NCBI GenBank assembly: GCA_043289735.1
Contig: CP171343.1
Span: 682,001-746,000, forward strand
Length of the DNA: 64,000 bases
Reading direction: 5' to 3'
Source of the DNA: Acetilactobacillus jinshanensis_A
GTDB taxonomy: Bacteria > Bacillota > Bacilli > Lactobacillales > Lactobacillaceae
In this document: piece by piece, positions 10,348 to 19,744 of the stretch
How positions within the stretch are numbered: position 1 is the first letter of the stretch
Layout: each line of letters opens with the position of its first letter
Program-made: the position numbers and the translations under genes
The notes under the pieces: model-generated
Told to the model about the DNA's origin: nothing
What the model saw: the letters and a program-made list of their open reading frames with translations, nothing else
Database searches by the model: none

Positions 10348-11334
10348 GTGACCGTGACATTAAAAAAGATTAAGAGCAGCCAGCAGAAGAAAAAAATTAT
10401 TAAAGCCATTCAAAATCATTCGACCGTCATTTTGCATCGGCATACCGATCCCGATCCGGATGCGTACGGCTCCCAAATGGGCTTAGCCGAGATTATTAAG
10501 CATAGTTTTCCGGCTAAGCACGTCTACTGCGTCGGTCAAGATGACGCAGGCTTAAGCTGGCTGGGCAAGACCGACAAGATTGATGACGACACCTTTAAAA
10601 ACGCTTTGGTAATCGTTACCGATACGGCCAACCGCCCGCGAATCGACGATCAGCGTTACAAAGACGGTGGGATGCTGATCAAGATCGATCATCACCCGAA
10701 CGTTGATCCGTACGGCGATTTAGCCTGGGTCAAGCCGGAAGCTTCCAGTGCTTCGGAAATGATCTATGACGTGTATACGAAGTCGAACGGGATCTTAAAA
10801 ATGGATGATAAAGCCGCCAGTTTACTGTACGCGGGTATCATCGGTGATACCGGTCGCTTCATGTTTCCGGGCATCACCAGCCACACCTTTAGCGTGGTGG
10901 CTCAGTTAGCTAAGTACGACTTTTCGATGAGCCAGATCAACCAGAACGAAAGCGTGATTAGTTTGCCCGTTGAACGTCTTTACGGTGATCTGCAGGAACA
11001 CATGCCCGTTTTTGATAACGGAACGGCTTATTACGTCGTCACCCAGAAGATGATGAAGCAATACCACGTTAGCGATAACGACTTTATCTCCAAGAATTTG
11101 CCTGGCAACGTTAAAGGCATCGTTGCCTGGGCCGTCTTTATCGAACAGGGCGACGGCAGCTACAAAGTTAGCCTCCGTTCTCACCAACCGGCAATCGATC
11201 ATTTAGCCGCTAAGTACAACGGTGGCGGTCATCCGTTAGCTAGCGGGGCTAAGATCGATAACGCTGATCAGATTAAGTCCGTCGTTAAGGACTTGAAGCA
11301 GTTAGTTCAAAATTATCAGGATAGTAAGAAATAA
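10348..11334 (+). CDS. nrnA: DHH phosphoesterase, bifunctional oligoribonuclease/pAp phosphatase NrnA
   Basis: Degrades short RNAs (nanoRNA) and 3'-phosphoadenosine 5'-phosphate. Residues 25-45 carry HRHTDPDPDAYGS, followed by VTDTAN and the DHH signature IDHHPN near residue 110. The DHHA1 domain shows the GGGHPLASGA signature near 290. Length 328 residues is typical and the frame is open. GTG 10348 is the annotated start, with GTG 10354 as an alternative; the ribosome site is weak. It stands alone between opposing genes. Confidence 0.9.
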   Translation: MTVTLKKIKSSQQKKKIIKAIQNHSTVILHRHTDPDPDAYGSQMGLAEIIKHSFPAKHVYCVGQDDAGLSWLGKTDKIDDDTFKNALVIVTDTANRPRIDDQRYKDGGMLIKIDHHPNVDPYGDLAWVKPEASSASEMIYDVYTKSNGILKMDDKAASLLYAGIIGDTGRFMFPGITSHTFSVVAQLAKYDFSMSQINQNESVISLPVERLYGDLQEHMPVFDNGTAYYVVTQKMMKQYHVSDNDFISKNLPGNVKGIVAWAVFIEQGDGSYKVSLRSHQPAIDHLAAKYNGGGHPLASGAKIDNADQIKSVVKDLKQLVQNYQDSKK

Positions 11335-11628
11335 ATTTGATTAAAATTAAAAATTTGAAGACCCGTTTCCGGTTATTAATTATCTGCAGAAGCTCACTAC
11401 TTATAACGAAAATAATGATGATGATTTTTAATTGTTTTTTAATTTTATTATCACCAGCATCGTGATACATAGACGCATTATTAACGTTATTAGCTAATTG
11501 ATATCCATTATTAGAATATTGACACCTGATGTGCTTGCTATGGTGCTTCCGGCCATAATGGGAAAATAAAATAAAAACTGAAAAGAGGTTTTTATAAAAT
11601 AGTACTGATAACGGTAAAAATAAAGGCA
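11335..11628. other. AT-rich gap without a supported gene
   Basis: About 290 bases between nrnA and a decayed metalloprotease. A reverse-strand open frame of 114 codons (11285-11629) overlaps nrnA, has Ile/Asn-rich low-complexity composition and no ribosome site, so I do not accept it. No terminator or RNA gene is evident. Confidence 0.5.
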
Positions 11629-12307
11629 CTACTTTTTATTTAAATTAAATGGTAATGCTTTAATCCTTTTGTAATTCCATAAAGCTCCCCAGCCGAGGAT
11701 CAAGATCGGCGGATAATGACGTTTATCGATAATTACCAGCGCGGTAACGATATAAATAATTCCACGTCCCAAGAACGTTAACCAAGACCGATCCAGTAGG
11801 GTAATCCAGAAAAGACACCGTGCATATCAGCACTGGATAAACCGTATCCGGTACTAGCGACCATAACGATAAGGATTAAATAAACGATTAATTGCCAGCT
11901 GATCTGACCAAAGGGATGCATAACGTTAGTGTAATCATAAGAAGGATTGCCTAATAAGAAGCCGTGAATTAACCACAGGAATTCAGAACAAACGAAGCAG
12001 GGTGCCAGTCCAATGAAGAAGTTGCCTAAGGATTCATAAAGATTGCTGCGTTCCAGTAATGTTGCACGTATCCTAAGCTACCCGTATACTGATAGGTTCT
12101 AGGCTCAAGTAAACTAAAATGACCGATATGATGTAGAAAAAGACAAGCGGTAATTAGATGAGCTAATTCATGAATGATGACACCTAAGCCACCAAAAGCG
12201 ATTTGGCTATGAACGCCATAATGATTAACTAATTGTTGTTTAGTGTGGTTACCTAATAAAAATCAATTAAAATTCCCTATTAACAACGTTATTATTACTG
12301 GAAGCAT
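11629..12307 (-). pseudogene. Membrane zinc metalloprotease-like protein (HExxH), frameshifted
   Basis: A multi-pass membrane protein with LGVIIHELAHLITACLF, an HExxH zinc site inside a hydrophobic helix as in M50/site-2-type peptidases. Start MLPVIITLLIGNFN at 12307 is followed by an in-frame TGA, then FLLGNHTKQQLVNHYGVHS, and the HELAH helix. Further frames give SLGNFFIGLAPCFVCSEFLW, WQLIVYLILIVMVAST and the C-terminus GWGALWNYKRIKALPF ending at 11629. At least two frame changes and one stop. No ORF longer than a few dozen codons survives. The substrate is unknown. Confidence 0.6.
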
Positions 12308-12449
12308 TTTGCGTTATTATTACGTCAATTTAATATAACGTTATTATCCTGTAACATTCTCATAAAGATTCTTTAATATCCGTCCTTTAATATAATAATT
12401 GTCAAGTTGATCGAGAGGTCAACGAATCGAAGCAATCGTCGTATTTTAT

Positions 12450-12816
12450 GTGGTTTACATCGTTGTGATTGCAATTTTATTATTTATCGGTCTATCGGGT
12501 AATATTCATGCGGATACCGTTAATAGTCATCAGAATAGTAATTAATAACTGGTTCCGTGACGGCTTAAGTAATCGTGATTACAAAGCCCGTGGCTGGGTT
12601 TCCTGGCACGAAAGCCGTAACCGCTGGAACGTTTTAAGTTACGGTGGTCGTTGCATCGGTCGTTTTCAGTTGGATCCGCGTTACTTAGGTAAGAAAAACG
12701 GTCACGTTAATTTAAATCATAAACATCAGGTTAAAGTTGCTGATAAATACGCTAAAACTCGTTATGGTGGCTGGGTCCATGCCAAGAAATTCTGGCAAGC
12801 TCATCACTGGTACTAA
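12450..12816 (+). pseudogene. Secreted Apf/lysozyme-like wall protein, one frameshift
   Basis: The GTG at 12450 begins a signal peptide (VVYIVVIAILLFIGLSG, cleavage after NIHA) that runs to a stop at about 12545. After a frame change the mature domain follows: WVSWHESRNRWNVLSYGGRC, then GRFQLDPRYLG and a C-terminal KTRYGGWVHAKKFWQAHHWY. The W..HES..R..N...G..GRFQL pattern and final FW..HHWY match the C-terminal domain of lactobacillar aggregation-promoting factor/transglycosylase-like proteins. Short, with no LysM. It sits just upstream of HU without an obvious terminator. Confidence 0.6.
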
Positions 12817-12863
12817 TTAATTGATTAATCAAAAAAAATTAATTCAAAAAGGAGATTTTAATT

Positions 12864-13148
12864 ATGAAATATTTAAACAAACAAGACGTACTCGCAAGTA
12901 TTGCTAAAAAGACCGGCTTAACTAAAGCTGATGCTACTAAAGCATTAAATGCTTTTGTTAGCACTGTTACTGATGCCTTAGCTAAAAAGCAGGGTGTTCG
13001 TTTAATCGGCTTCGGTAGCTTTAAGGTTAATCATCGTAAAGCTCGTAAGGGCCGTAACCCGCAAACTGGTAAGACATTACCGATTTCAGCTCGTAACGTT
13101 CCAGCATTTAAAGCTGGTACTGGCTTAAAGAAAGCTGTTAATAAGTAA
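12864..13148 (+). CDS. hup: HU-type DNA-binding protein
   Basis: A nucleoid-associated dimeric protein that bends DNA. 94 residues; MKYLNKQDVLASIAKKTGLT, GFGSFKV and the beta-arm signature RKARKGRNPQTGK with ISARNVPAFKAG are all present. ATG 12864 follows AAAAAGGAGATTTTAATT, a very strong ribosome site. A terminator follows at 13211. A second HU gene is at 43514; the two proteins share the arm and C-terminus but differ in the N-terminal helices. Confidence 0.97.
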   Translation: MKYLNKQDVLASIAKKTGLTKADATKALNAFVSTVTDALAKKQGVRLIGFGSFKVNHRKARKGRNPQTGKTLPISARNVPAFKAGTGLKKAVNK

Positions 13149-13210
13149 TTAATTTATTTCTATTATTTCTTAAATCAATTAATCAAAATTATAATAAATT
13201 AATTAATAAA

Positions 13211-13244
13211 AAGGCGTTGATATTAATTTATCAACGTCTTTTTT
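13211..13244 (+). terminator. Rho-independent terminator of hup
   Basis: Stem GCGTTGATA paired with TATCAACGT around an AT-rich loop, then a run of T. It lies 60 bases after the HU stop codon and directly beside the left end of the first IS605-like element. Confidence 0.8.
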
Positions 13245-13354
13245 GTTACATGAACTACTCGGCACTAAAGTACCGAGTATCTGACTCAGCACTTCGTGCT
13301 GGTTTTGGAAACGCCCGAGCTTGGTAAGTTCACTAGTGTAGCGAAGTGTATCGA

Positions 13355-14388
13355 CTAGAGGCCCAGTTGTTATCCATGGCCTGTTCCAGACCTAAACGTA
13401 ATATATTAATACTGGCGTTCACATCTCTGTCCTGTTCAGTAAGGCAGAACGGGCATCTAAAGTGCCGTATATTTAATGGCTTCTTCCCGGTATTCATACC
13501 GCAGGTATGACAAACCTGGGAGTATACTGTGGATTAACTACTTCTAGTATCTTGCCATACCAGTGACATTTATAAGTCCATGAAGCACAGGCAATCGCTC
13601 TAGCTAGATGATGATTGTGCTGCATATTAGAGGCCTTTAGGTCTTCAATTGCTATGAAATCATAATGCTTAACTAGCCAAATAGTCAGGAACTGGAGATA
13701 GTTAGTTCGTTGATTTCTAACGTGTCTTGAAATTTAGCTACTTCTCGTTTAGCTTTCTGATGATTTTTATACTGACCTAAGGGTTTTGCGTGGTGATTAG
13801 GCATCTGTTTCTGTAGATGCTCGTCATACCTAATTTGAGCTACTGCTCCACGCCTACGGCGTGCTGATAAATCTGCCAACGATGTTTTCTAGCTTCGTTT
13901 GCTTTGTCATAATATTTAAAGTTCCATTTCATGCCATTAGATAAAATAGCTAAGTCATCTAGTCCGACATCGATACCTACTGCGTTATTAGTCTTAGGCA
14001 ACTGTACTTGACTTTCGTATTCTACCGTAAGACTAGCATAGTAGTTTTCCGTCGAAGCTAAAATGACCGTGGCTTGCTTGATTTTACCAATGAATTATTA
14101 CTGGAATGAGCCTTAATATGTCCTAACTTAGCTAACTTTAAAGATGATGTTCAGGAGATTGCTTAGGAATACTAGACGTAGTGTATGACTGCTTAAAGTA
14201 TTTCTTAGATTTAAATTTCGGATGATAAGTCTGATACAGAGTGCCAAGTTCGCACTGTAGCGAACGGCTGTCAGAATCTTTAAAGATAATGATTCCAAAC
14301 AAATCTTATATTACCGAATTGCTGATTCAGCCATTCCCGCTGGTCAAGTTGGGTCTAATTCAGCTCTGATTCCTTTAGTGATTATCAT
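13355..14388 (-). pseudogene. tnpB: TnpB (RNA-guided nuclease of IS605), degraded
   Basis: The accessory nuclease of IS605 elements. ATG 14388 with GGAGGTGAAATC gives MIITKGIRAELDPT, then stops interrupt it. Further coherent pieces are the RuvC-like segment IAIEDLKASNMQHNHHLARA and the zinc-finger/DRD end CPFC...EQDRDVNASINILRLG, whose second CxxC and one Asp region are preserved only in part. Many frame changes. The copy at 27345-28170 shares most of these lesions, suggesting decay before or during copying. Confidence 0.8.
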
Positions 14389-14428
14389 GATTTCACCTCC
14401 TCAATACATTTATATTATATCACATATT

Positions 14429-14769
14429 ATGTTAATTAAAGAACGGACCAATGCCACAACCTCAATTATCATCTAGTTTGGGTATAAATATCGCAGAATG
14501 TCTTACAAAAGAATTACTCATGCTATGAAACTACCAGATCACGTTCATATGCTAGTTAGCTTTCCGCCAAGATAGCAGTGTCATCAGTTATCAAGACTTT
14601 TAAAGGACTGTCCGCAAGGATATGGTTCCAAAATTTTCCTAGCACTAAACATAAACTCTGGGGAGGACATTTATGGTCGCCAACGTTCTACGCCGGAACA
14701 GTAGGCGATATGTCTAAGCATACCGTTAAAAAGTATATTGATAATCAGTTGATTAATTATAAAAGGTAG
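14429..14769 (+). pseudogene. tnpA: TnpA (Y1 HUH transposase of IS605), degraded
   Basis: The single-strand transposase. ATG 14429 begins MLIKERTN; the histidine motif DHVHMLVSFPP and, in the next frame, SSVIKTFKGLSARIWFQNFP, LWGGHLWSPTFYAGTVGD and the catalytic-Tyr helix TVKKYIDNQLINYKR are present. Frame changes and an internal deletion between the two halves inactivate it. Confidence 0.85.
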
Positions 14770-14952
14770 ATAGCCGTCGCAAAAGGGCCATTCAACTCGG
14801 TACTAAAGTACCGAGCATTCTGGCGGGCGACGGCAAATTAGATGAAGGCTGTTTTATTTTGCTAAAATTCTGAGAAAAAGTTATTTACATTATTAACACT
14901 TTGTGATTTAATATTATTTTTAAATATCCATTAAATTGTAATTAAGTTTTAA

Positions 14953-15639
14953 ATGTTATATAATAAGAATCAGTTTCGTAAGACTAACGATAAAAAAGTC
15001 TTACATAAAATTGGTAAACATTGGGTAACTGTATCCATTGCTATGTTAGCTATGATTGGTTTAGCTGGTGCAATAATTATTACTAAAGATTATAATAATA
15101 ATAATAATTATATTGTTTTCAATACAAAAAATGTAACTAATATGTCTTTAAGAGAAACTATAAATTATAAAATTACGCTAATTATAATGGATTATTGGTA
15201 TTATTATGTTGATTCTTACATTACCAAGCGGTTATCAGATAATGGAACTCAAGTTGGTAGTTTACCAAGTGGTTATAAAGTTGCTATCATGACGTAGTTA
15301 CTTACCACGGCCATAAGTATCCAGTTCATTATATCATTTCCGTTTCTTCTGGATAAGCCGGACATTTATTAACGATTCAATCAACCGTATCTTCGTAGTC
15401 CACGGTCACCAGCTAACTACGTTCGTTACGAGATTCAGCTTCATCACCATAACTACTGGGTAACCGGTCGTGACGACTTCGTACCGAATTCTTACTGGCA
15501 GAAGTCCGACTTGAAGGCTCATCATTCTCACTGATTCGTATTCCACGTCAAGAAGGTTATCTTCTTCGGTACTCGTCTGCAGTTGACGAATGGTGACTAC
15601 GTAACGGCTAACAAGAACTTCGTTAAGATTATGAAATAA
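14953..15639 (+). pseudogene. KxYKxGKxW-type surface protein with SLAP-like repeats, frameshifted
   Basis: An exported cell-surface protein. The N-terminus KVLHKIGKHWVTVSIAMLAM matches the KxYKxGKxW signal, followed by a hydrophobic helix and an Asn-rich spacer. Later frames read SYITKRLSDNGTQVGSLPSG, then YEIQLHHHYWVTGRDDFVPN and IFFGTRLQLTNGDYVTANKN ending KNFVKIMK. These resemble S-layer-type (SLAP) modules that bind wall polymers in lactobacilli. Two to three frame changes. No sortase motif is visible. Confidence 0.6.
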
Positions 15640-15675
15640 ATTAATAATTAAAGCTTCAGAAAAAATTATTTATTT

Positions 15676-15941
15676 TTAATATCATTGCAAACCACGGTAA
15701 GAATAAGTGGAGTGTATACTTGTGTCCTAAATCTGACAGCAAGGGTGTTCATTTTCATATTAGCTACACCGACAACGGCTTTGTCAGCCAGGACGAGTAT
15801 CAGTTGCCACATAAAACTTACTATACATATGGATTGCATGAACCCAGATTAATACCAGCTAAGACACCGATGGGTGCAATTTTGATGATTCAAATGATGA
15901 TTCTAAATACTTTAATTTTCGTTACCGAGATGATTTAGTTA
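15676..15941 (+). pseudogene. Surface-protein fragment
   Basis: A short frame continuing NHGKNKWSVYLCPKSDSKGV, HFHISYTDNGFVSQDEYQLP and HKTYYTYGLHEPRL, then a frame change to an Asp/Asn-rich end (FDDSNDDSKYFNFRYRDDL). No start codon with a ribosome site precedes it. Tyr/Asn-rich composition matches the preceding surface protein, of which it may be a displaced part or a neighbour. Confidence 0.3.
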
Positions 15942-15992
15942 ATTAAATTTTAATAATTATAATTTATATAAGACGTCATTATTAAGCGGGCG

Positions 15993-16260
15993 ATGTCGAA
16001 CGCCCAAGGTTGCATTAACAACCTTACTGACATCACCCGGGCGACGCACGTTGGTGAAAAAGCCTGGCACATTCATAAGTATACTGAACCGTTAGCTACC
16101 GATCGAGTTAATCTAGAAGAGGATCTTCAGCTGATCTCGAGCGTGGCTTCCGACATGAACGTAAAGATTTTCGGCAGTGATCAGGATTATCAGTTATTTG
16201 ATAAAATCCTTTCTGCGTGGTCCAAGATTGACTGGTCTAATCTTAAGCACGCAAGGATTG
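15993..16260 (+). pseudogene. Unrecognised coding fragment
   Basis: An open stretch beginning MSNAQGCINNLTDITRATHV and continuing NLEEDLQLISSVASDMNVKI and DYQLFDKILSAWSKIDWSNL. It has ordinary soluble-protein composition but I recognise no family. It runs without a break into the aminotransferase relic, and lacks a clear ribosome site, so it may be a deletion-fused remnant of another gene or the diverged N-terminal part of the same one. Confidence 0.3.
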
Positions 16261-16735
16261 TCCCGTTTAAAATTGAACTTTCCGAACAACCCGGTCGGCA
16301 ACACTTACTCTAAGCAGCAGCTAGCGGGGTTAGCCAACGTAATCAAAAAACACCGGATTTTCTGTGTTTGTGACGAAATCTATAGTGAATTACCACCTGT
16401 GCTCAGTACGCAGCTAGTGAAGCCTTTAAGAACGGTTACGAAGACGGTCCGAAGATGCGAAGATCTATAAGCAGCGTCGTGATATCTTACGTGATGGTTT
16501 AGCTAAAGCTGGATTCACCAGTCCTGAACCTAGCGGTGCTTTCTACATCTTTGCTAAGATTCAAAGCTAGTTTACCCAAAATAGTTTAGATTTGTAACTG
16601 AATTAGCTGATAAAGCTCACGTAGGAGTTGTATCTGGCAGTGCCTTTGGCCCCGGTGGTGAAGGTACCTTAGAATCAGTTATGCCGTTAGTACTGATAAC
16701 ATTAAGAAAGCCGTTCAGCGAATCCAGAAGTTTGT
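16261..16735 (+). pseudogene. Class I/II aminotransferase relic (PLP enzyme)
   Basis: Parts of a PLP-dependent fold-type I aminotransferase. NFPNNPVGNTYSKQQLAGLA followed by FCVCDEIYSEL is the typical PLP-binding NPTG/DEIY region. RRDILRDGLAKAGFTSPEPS, GAFYIFAKI and VTELADKAHVGVVSGSAFGP with GGEG are C-terminal domain signatures. The stretch with the Schiff-base lysine is missing and there are several frame changes. It might descend from an aspartate aminotransferase or a MalY/PatB-like lyase; too little remains to choose. Confidence 0.65.
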
Positions 16736-16794
16736 TTTTAAAATGGTACATCGTCTTCTGAAATTGGTACATCCATAGAATTTAAATTAATTTT

Positions 16795-16872
16795 ATGAAA
16801 AAGAATTTAATCAAGAAATTATCAATCGGCGTTGCTAGTTTAGCTTTAGTCGCCCCGTTAGCTTACATCTGA
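16795..16872 (+). pseudogene. Orphan signal peptide remnant
   Basis: MKKNLIKKLSIGVASLALVA followed by PLAYI and a stop. It is a textbook N-terminal signal sequence with nothing behind it: the next gene, on the other strand, ends 19 bases later. The mature part was presumably deleted. No strong ribosome site precedes it. Confidence 0.35.
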
Positions 16873-16890
16873 TAATCGTTTATTGATTAT

Positions 16891-17211
16891 TTATTTTTTA
16901 TTGTTTTCATGCTTAGTCTCTTGACCCATGATTTGAAGCATGGCTTGTTGGGTACTCATGTGACGTTGCTTATGAGCATTCAAGTTCAACTGCTTCATGG
17001 CTTTTGGATTCTTAGCTTTAGCCTGTTTGTAAAGATGGTTCAATTGTTTGGTGATGGGATCTTCAACTTTGGCATATCCCACTAACGGATTAATTAACTT
17101 CTGGATCTGCTTAAAAAGTTTGTTTTGAATATCAGTAAAACTCATTAGTTGGTTAATTTTGAAGTTATTCATGCTGACCTGAAGACGTTGCCAGTTGATT
17201 TGGTTATTCAT
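16891..17211 (-). CDS. Small basic protein of unknown function
   Basis: 106 residues, Gln/Lys/Asn-rich, predicted soluble and mostly helical: MNNQINWQRLQVSMNNFKIN at the start and HKQRHMSTQQAMLQIMG near the end. ATG 17211 has AAAGGATCGATAAAAT upstream as ribosome site. Divergently placed from ldh, sharing a short promoter region of 46 bases. No family recognised. The intact frame among many broken ones suggests a real gene. Confidence 0.6.
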   Translation of the reverse strand: MNNQINWQRLQVSMNNFKINQLMSFTDIQNKLFKQIQKLINPLVGYAKVEDPITKQLNHLYKQAKAKNPKAMKQLNLNAHKQRHMSTQQAMLQIMGQETKHENNKK

Positions 17212-17257
17212 ATTTTATCGATCCTTTACCTATTATTTATTTTAAAGGATTGAAATT

Positions 17258-18208
17258 ATGATTAAACCTAGAAAAATCGCCTTAGTCGGTGATGGTGCCG
17301 TTGGTTCTTCATTCGCTTATTCCATGATGAACCAGGGTATCGGTGAAGACTTCCCAATTATCGACATCGTTCAAAAGAAGATCGAAGGCGATGCCATGGA
17401 CTTAGAAGATGCCCAGGTCTTTACTGAACCGCGTCATATTTATGCCGGCAGTTATAAAGACTGCAAAGATGCTGATATCGTTGTTATTACCGCTGGTGCT
17501 CCTCAGAAGCCCGGCGAAAGTCGTTTAGACTTAGTTAGCAAGAACATGCACATCTTATCCTCAATCGTTAAGCCCGTAGTTAAATCCGGATTCAAGGGTA
17601 TCTTCGTTGTATCCGCTAACCCAGTTGATATCTTAACCGGGGTACCTCAGAAGTTATCCGGCTGGCCGAAGAACAAAGTCATCGGCACTGGTACTTCCTT
17701 AGATACCACTCGTTTACAAGTTGCTTTAGGTAAGCGATTACACTTAAACCCGCAAAGCATTAATGCTTATATCATGGGTGAACATGGTGACTCCGAATTT
17801 GCTGACTTAGCCGAAGCTTCTGCTGGTAACCGTCCATTATTGAGAATTAACAAAGAAGCTGGCATTAGCCAGGACGAATTGACTAAATTAGTTGCTAAAG
17901 TTCGTAACAAAGCTTACTACATCATTAATAAGAAGGGTGCTACCTTCTATGGTGTTGCAACCGCATTAATGCGGATTTGTAAAGCCGTATTGAAGAACGA
18001 AAACACTATCTTACCATTAGATGCACCGTTAAACGGTGAATATGGCTTGAAAGACTTATACATCGGTACTCCGACTGTCGTTAACGCTTCTGGAATCGTT
18101 AAAGCTATCCAGGTTCCGTTAAGTGACAAAGAAGAAGCACAGATGAAGAAGTCCGCTGCTACTTTAAAGAAAGTTGCTAAAAAAGGCATGGATTCTTTAA
18201 AGAAGTAA
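17258..18208 (+). CDS. ldh: L-lactate dehydrogenase
   Basis: Reduces pyruvate to L-lactate while regenerating NAD+, the terminal fermentative step. The Rossmann loop VGDGAVGSSFAY is at residues 10-21. Substrate and proton-relay motifs are GTGTSLDTTRLQ and the catalytic His in IMGEHGDSE (His176). Length 316 is typical. ATG 17258 follows TTAAAGGATTGAAATT. Monocistronic. Codon use is strongly biased, as expected for a highly expressed gene. Confidence 0.97.
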   Translation: MIKPRKIALVGDGAVGSSFAYSMMNQGIGEDFPIIDIVQKKIEGDAMDLEDAQVFTEPRHIYAGSYKDCKDADIVVITAGAPQKPGESRLDLVSKNMHILSSIVKPVVKSGFKGIFVVSANPVDILTGVPQKLSGWPKNKVIGTGTSLDTTRLQVALGKRLHLNPQSINAYIMGEHGDSEFADLAEASAGNRPLLRINKEAGISQDELTKLVAKVRNKAYYIINKKGATFYGVATALMRICKAVLKNENTILPLDAPLNGEYGLKDLYIGTPTVVNASGIVKAIQVPLSDKEEAQMKKSAATLKKVAKKGMDSLKK

Positions 18209-18240
18209 TTAATAATTATTAACTTATTTATTCGGTTGAA

Positions 18241-18461
18241 CTAAAGTGCCAACGACTTTTAGCCACTTCAGAACACTAGTGCCGTGGGGCGAATCCTTCA
18301 TCACATGGTTAAATCGGTACCGGCTACTGGCCATGGTGATTACCGCCGGCCCAGTGCTTAACGTGGGTGACGTCGTAAATCTTTCCGTTGACCGCCACGT
18401 ACATTTCCGGTTTGTCTTTACCGTTATACTGCTTTAATTGAGCAGGGGTTAAATGCAACAT
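18241..18461 (-). pseudogene. Cytochrome b5-like heme-binding domain protein, one frameshift
   Basis: A small stand-alone cytochrome b5-fold protein. MLHLTPAQLKQYNGKDKPEM, VAVNGKIYDVTHVKHWAGG are the family core: the W(K)GG-type loop after the first heme His is recognisable. A frame change after NHHGQ leads to RFNHVMKDSPHGTSVLKWLK, which supplies the second heme-ligand His and the end. ATG 18461 has AAAGGAGCG. About 73 residues when joined. Such proteins are common beside ldh or in redox loci of lactobacilli; role unknown. Confidence 0.7.
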
Positions 18462-18555
18462 AATAACGCTCCTTTGTTTGTAAATCGATTTATATCTTAA
18501 ATTTAGGTAAAAAGAAAAGCCAGTCAAAAGACTGACTTATTTTAAAGTAACCAAT

Positions 18556-18626
18556 TGGGCTAGCTGGGTTCGAACCAGCGCATCTCGGGATCAAAACCCG
18601 ATGCCTTACCACTTGGCTATAGCCCA
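18556..18626 (-). tRNA. tRNA-Gln (TTG)
   Basis: Reverse strand. The acceptor TGGGCTA pairs with TAGCCCA, the T-arm has GGTTCGAACC and the anticodon stem CGGG/CCCG encloses loop TTTTGAT with anticodon TTG. 71 bases, CCA not encoded. It forms a pair with the tRNA-His 8 bases away. Confidence 0.95.
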
Positions 18627-18634
18627 ATAACAAA

Positions 18635-18710
18635 GGGCCGTGTGTGGGACTCGAACCCACGCGTGCACGGGCCACAACCGTGTGTGTTGACCAACTTCAC
18701 CAACACAGCC
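18635..18710 (-). tRNA. tRNA-His (GTG)
   Basis: Reverse strand. GGCTGTG pairs with CACGGCC with one G-T pair, the anticodon stem CACGG/CCGTG encloses TTGTGGC giving anticodon GTG, and the T-arm is GGGTTCGAGTCCC. The discriminator base is C73, diagnostic for tRNA-His. The extra G-1 is not encoded in the genome here (a T is present), so it would have to be added or come from processing. Confidence 0.95.
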
Positions 18711-18794
18711 ATAAATTTATTAGCGATATCTAATTTATAAAACCACGGTTTAGTAGTATTATTAAAATAGAAGACTAAATAAAGAGGGACTGAA

Positions 18795-18923
18795 ATGAAA
18801 AATCCAAAGTTTAACGCATCTAGTTTATTGGCTTTAACGTTTGTGATGTGGGTCCTTGCCGGATTACTCTGGACCATCTTTGCGGTCTGTGCAACTGGGA
18901 TGTATTTAAACGAAACTAAATAA
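18795..18923 (+). CDS. Small single-helix membrane protein (42 aa)
   Basis: MKNPKFNASSLLALTFVMWV followed by LAGLLWTIFAVCATGMYLNE and TK. One clear hydrophobic helix with short polar ends. ATG 18795 has GAGGGAC 8 bases upstream. It lies 23 bases before the proC ribosome region, so the two may be cotranscribed. No family recognised. Confidence 0.55.
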   Translation: MKNPKFNASSLLALTFVMWVLAGLLWTIFAVCATGMYLNETK

Positions 18924-18946
18924 TAAATTAAGGAGAATTATTTTTT

Positions 18947-19723
18947 ATGAAAATCGGCATTCTAGGGGTCGGCAATATGGGCAAGGCCATTATTCAAGGC
19001 CTTAAAAACGTTTACGACGCCTCTGATATTTACGCGATGAATCCAGTCAACCCTAAAGTGGCTGAGTTTCAATCTAAAATTGGCTTTAACTTATACAGTA
19101 AGTACGAAGATTTAGAACAGAACAACTTAGACGTCTTGATCGTAACCACTCCCGCTCCGATTACGGTTCAGATCTTAAGTCATTTTACTAATTTACCGTC
19201 AGACACCATCATCATTTCGGCCGCCGCGGGAATTAAGATCGTTTCGGTTAAGCAGGCTTTGCCGAATAATCCGGTCGCGACGATTATTCCGAACATTCCG
19301 GTTACGGTTAACCGCGGAACCATCGGTGCGGCGTTAAGTGATCTAAACGAAAAGCAGCAGGAAATCACGGTTAAGCTACTGAGTTCGTTAGGCGACGTGA
19401 TTCCGGTTCACGAATATCAGTTACCGATTATCGGGACCTTAAGCGGCTGCGGGCCGGCCTTCGTCGATATCTTTATGGACGCGATGGGCGACGCCGCCGT
19501 TGAAAACGGCCTGAGCCGTAACATCGCCCATAAGGTCATCGCTAGTATGGTCGCCGGCAGCGGCAGTATGCTTTATCAGTCTAATCACGGCCCGGCTTAC
19601 TTGAAGGATCTAGTAACTTCGCCGGGCGGCTCGACCATCAAAGGTGTCAACATGCTGGAACGCTGTAATTTCCGGCGAGCCGTTATCGACGCCATTAACC
19701 GTGCTAATAATTATAATCGATAA
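18947..19723 (+). CDS. proC: Pyrroline-5-carboxylate reductase
   Basis: Last step of proline synthesis: reduces pyrroline-5-carboxylate with NAD(P)H. N-terminal MKIGILGVGNMGKAI holds the Rossmann GxGxMG. The ProC signature LVTSPGGSTIKGVNMLE is at residues 217-233, and CGPAF with VENGLS fits the dimer/active site. 258 residues, slightly short but normal. ATG 18947 follows AAGGAGAATT. No proA or proB in this window, so the protein may serve ornithine-derived or imported precursors. Confidence 0.93.
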   Translation: MKIGILGVGNMGKAIIQGLKNVYDASDIYAMNPVNPKVAEFQSKIGFNLYSKYEDLEQNNLDVLIVTTPAPITVQILSHFTNLPSDTIIISAAAGIKIVSVKQALPNNPVATIIPNIPVTVNRGTIGAALSDLNEKQQEITVKLLSSLGDVIPVHEYQLPIIGTLSGCGPAFVDIFMDAMGDAAVENGLSRNIAHKVIASMVAGSGSMLYQSNHGPAYLKDLVTSPGGSTIKGVNMLERCNFRRAVIDAINRANNYNR

Positions 19724-19744
19724 TTTATTTTGAGGTGATTTAAG

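Larger units (their letters stand above)
13258..14815. mobile_element. IS605-like insertion sequence, copy 1 (inactive)
   Basis: An IS200/IS605-family element with divergent tnpB (reverse) and tnpA (forward), bounded by near-identical 20-base hairpins, CTCGGCACTAAAGTACCGAG at 13258-13277 and CTCGGTACTAAAGTACCGAG at 14796-14815. Such subterminal hairpins are what the TnpA single-strand transposase recognises. Both genes are broken, so the copy is probably immobile. A second, right-truncated copy lies at 27265-28594. Confidence 0.85.

Noticed and set aside
11285..11629. A 114-codon reverse frame over the end of nrnA
   Set aside because: Low-complexity Ile/Asn/Lys composition, overlap with a real gene, no ribosome site.
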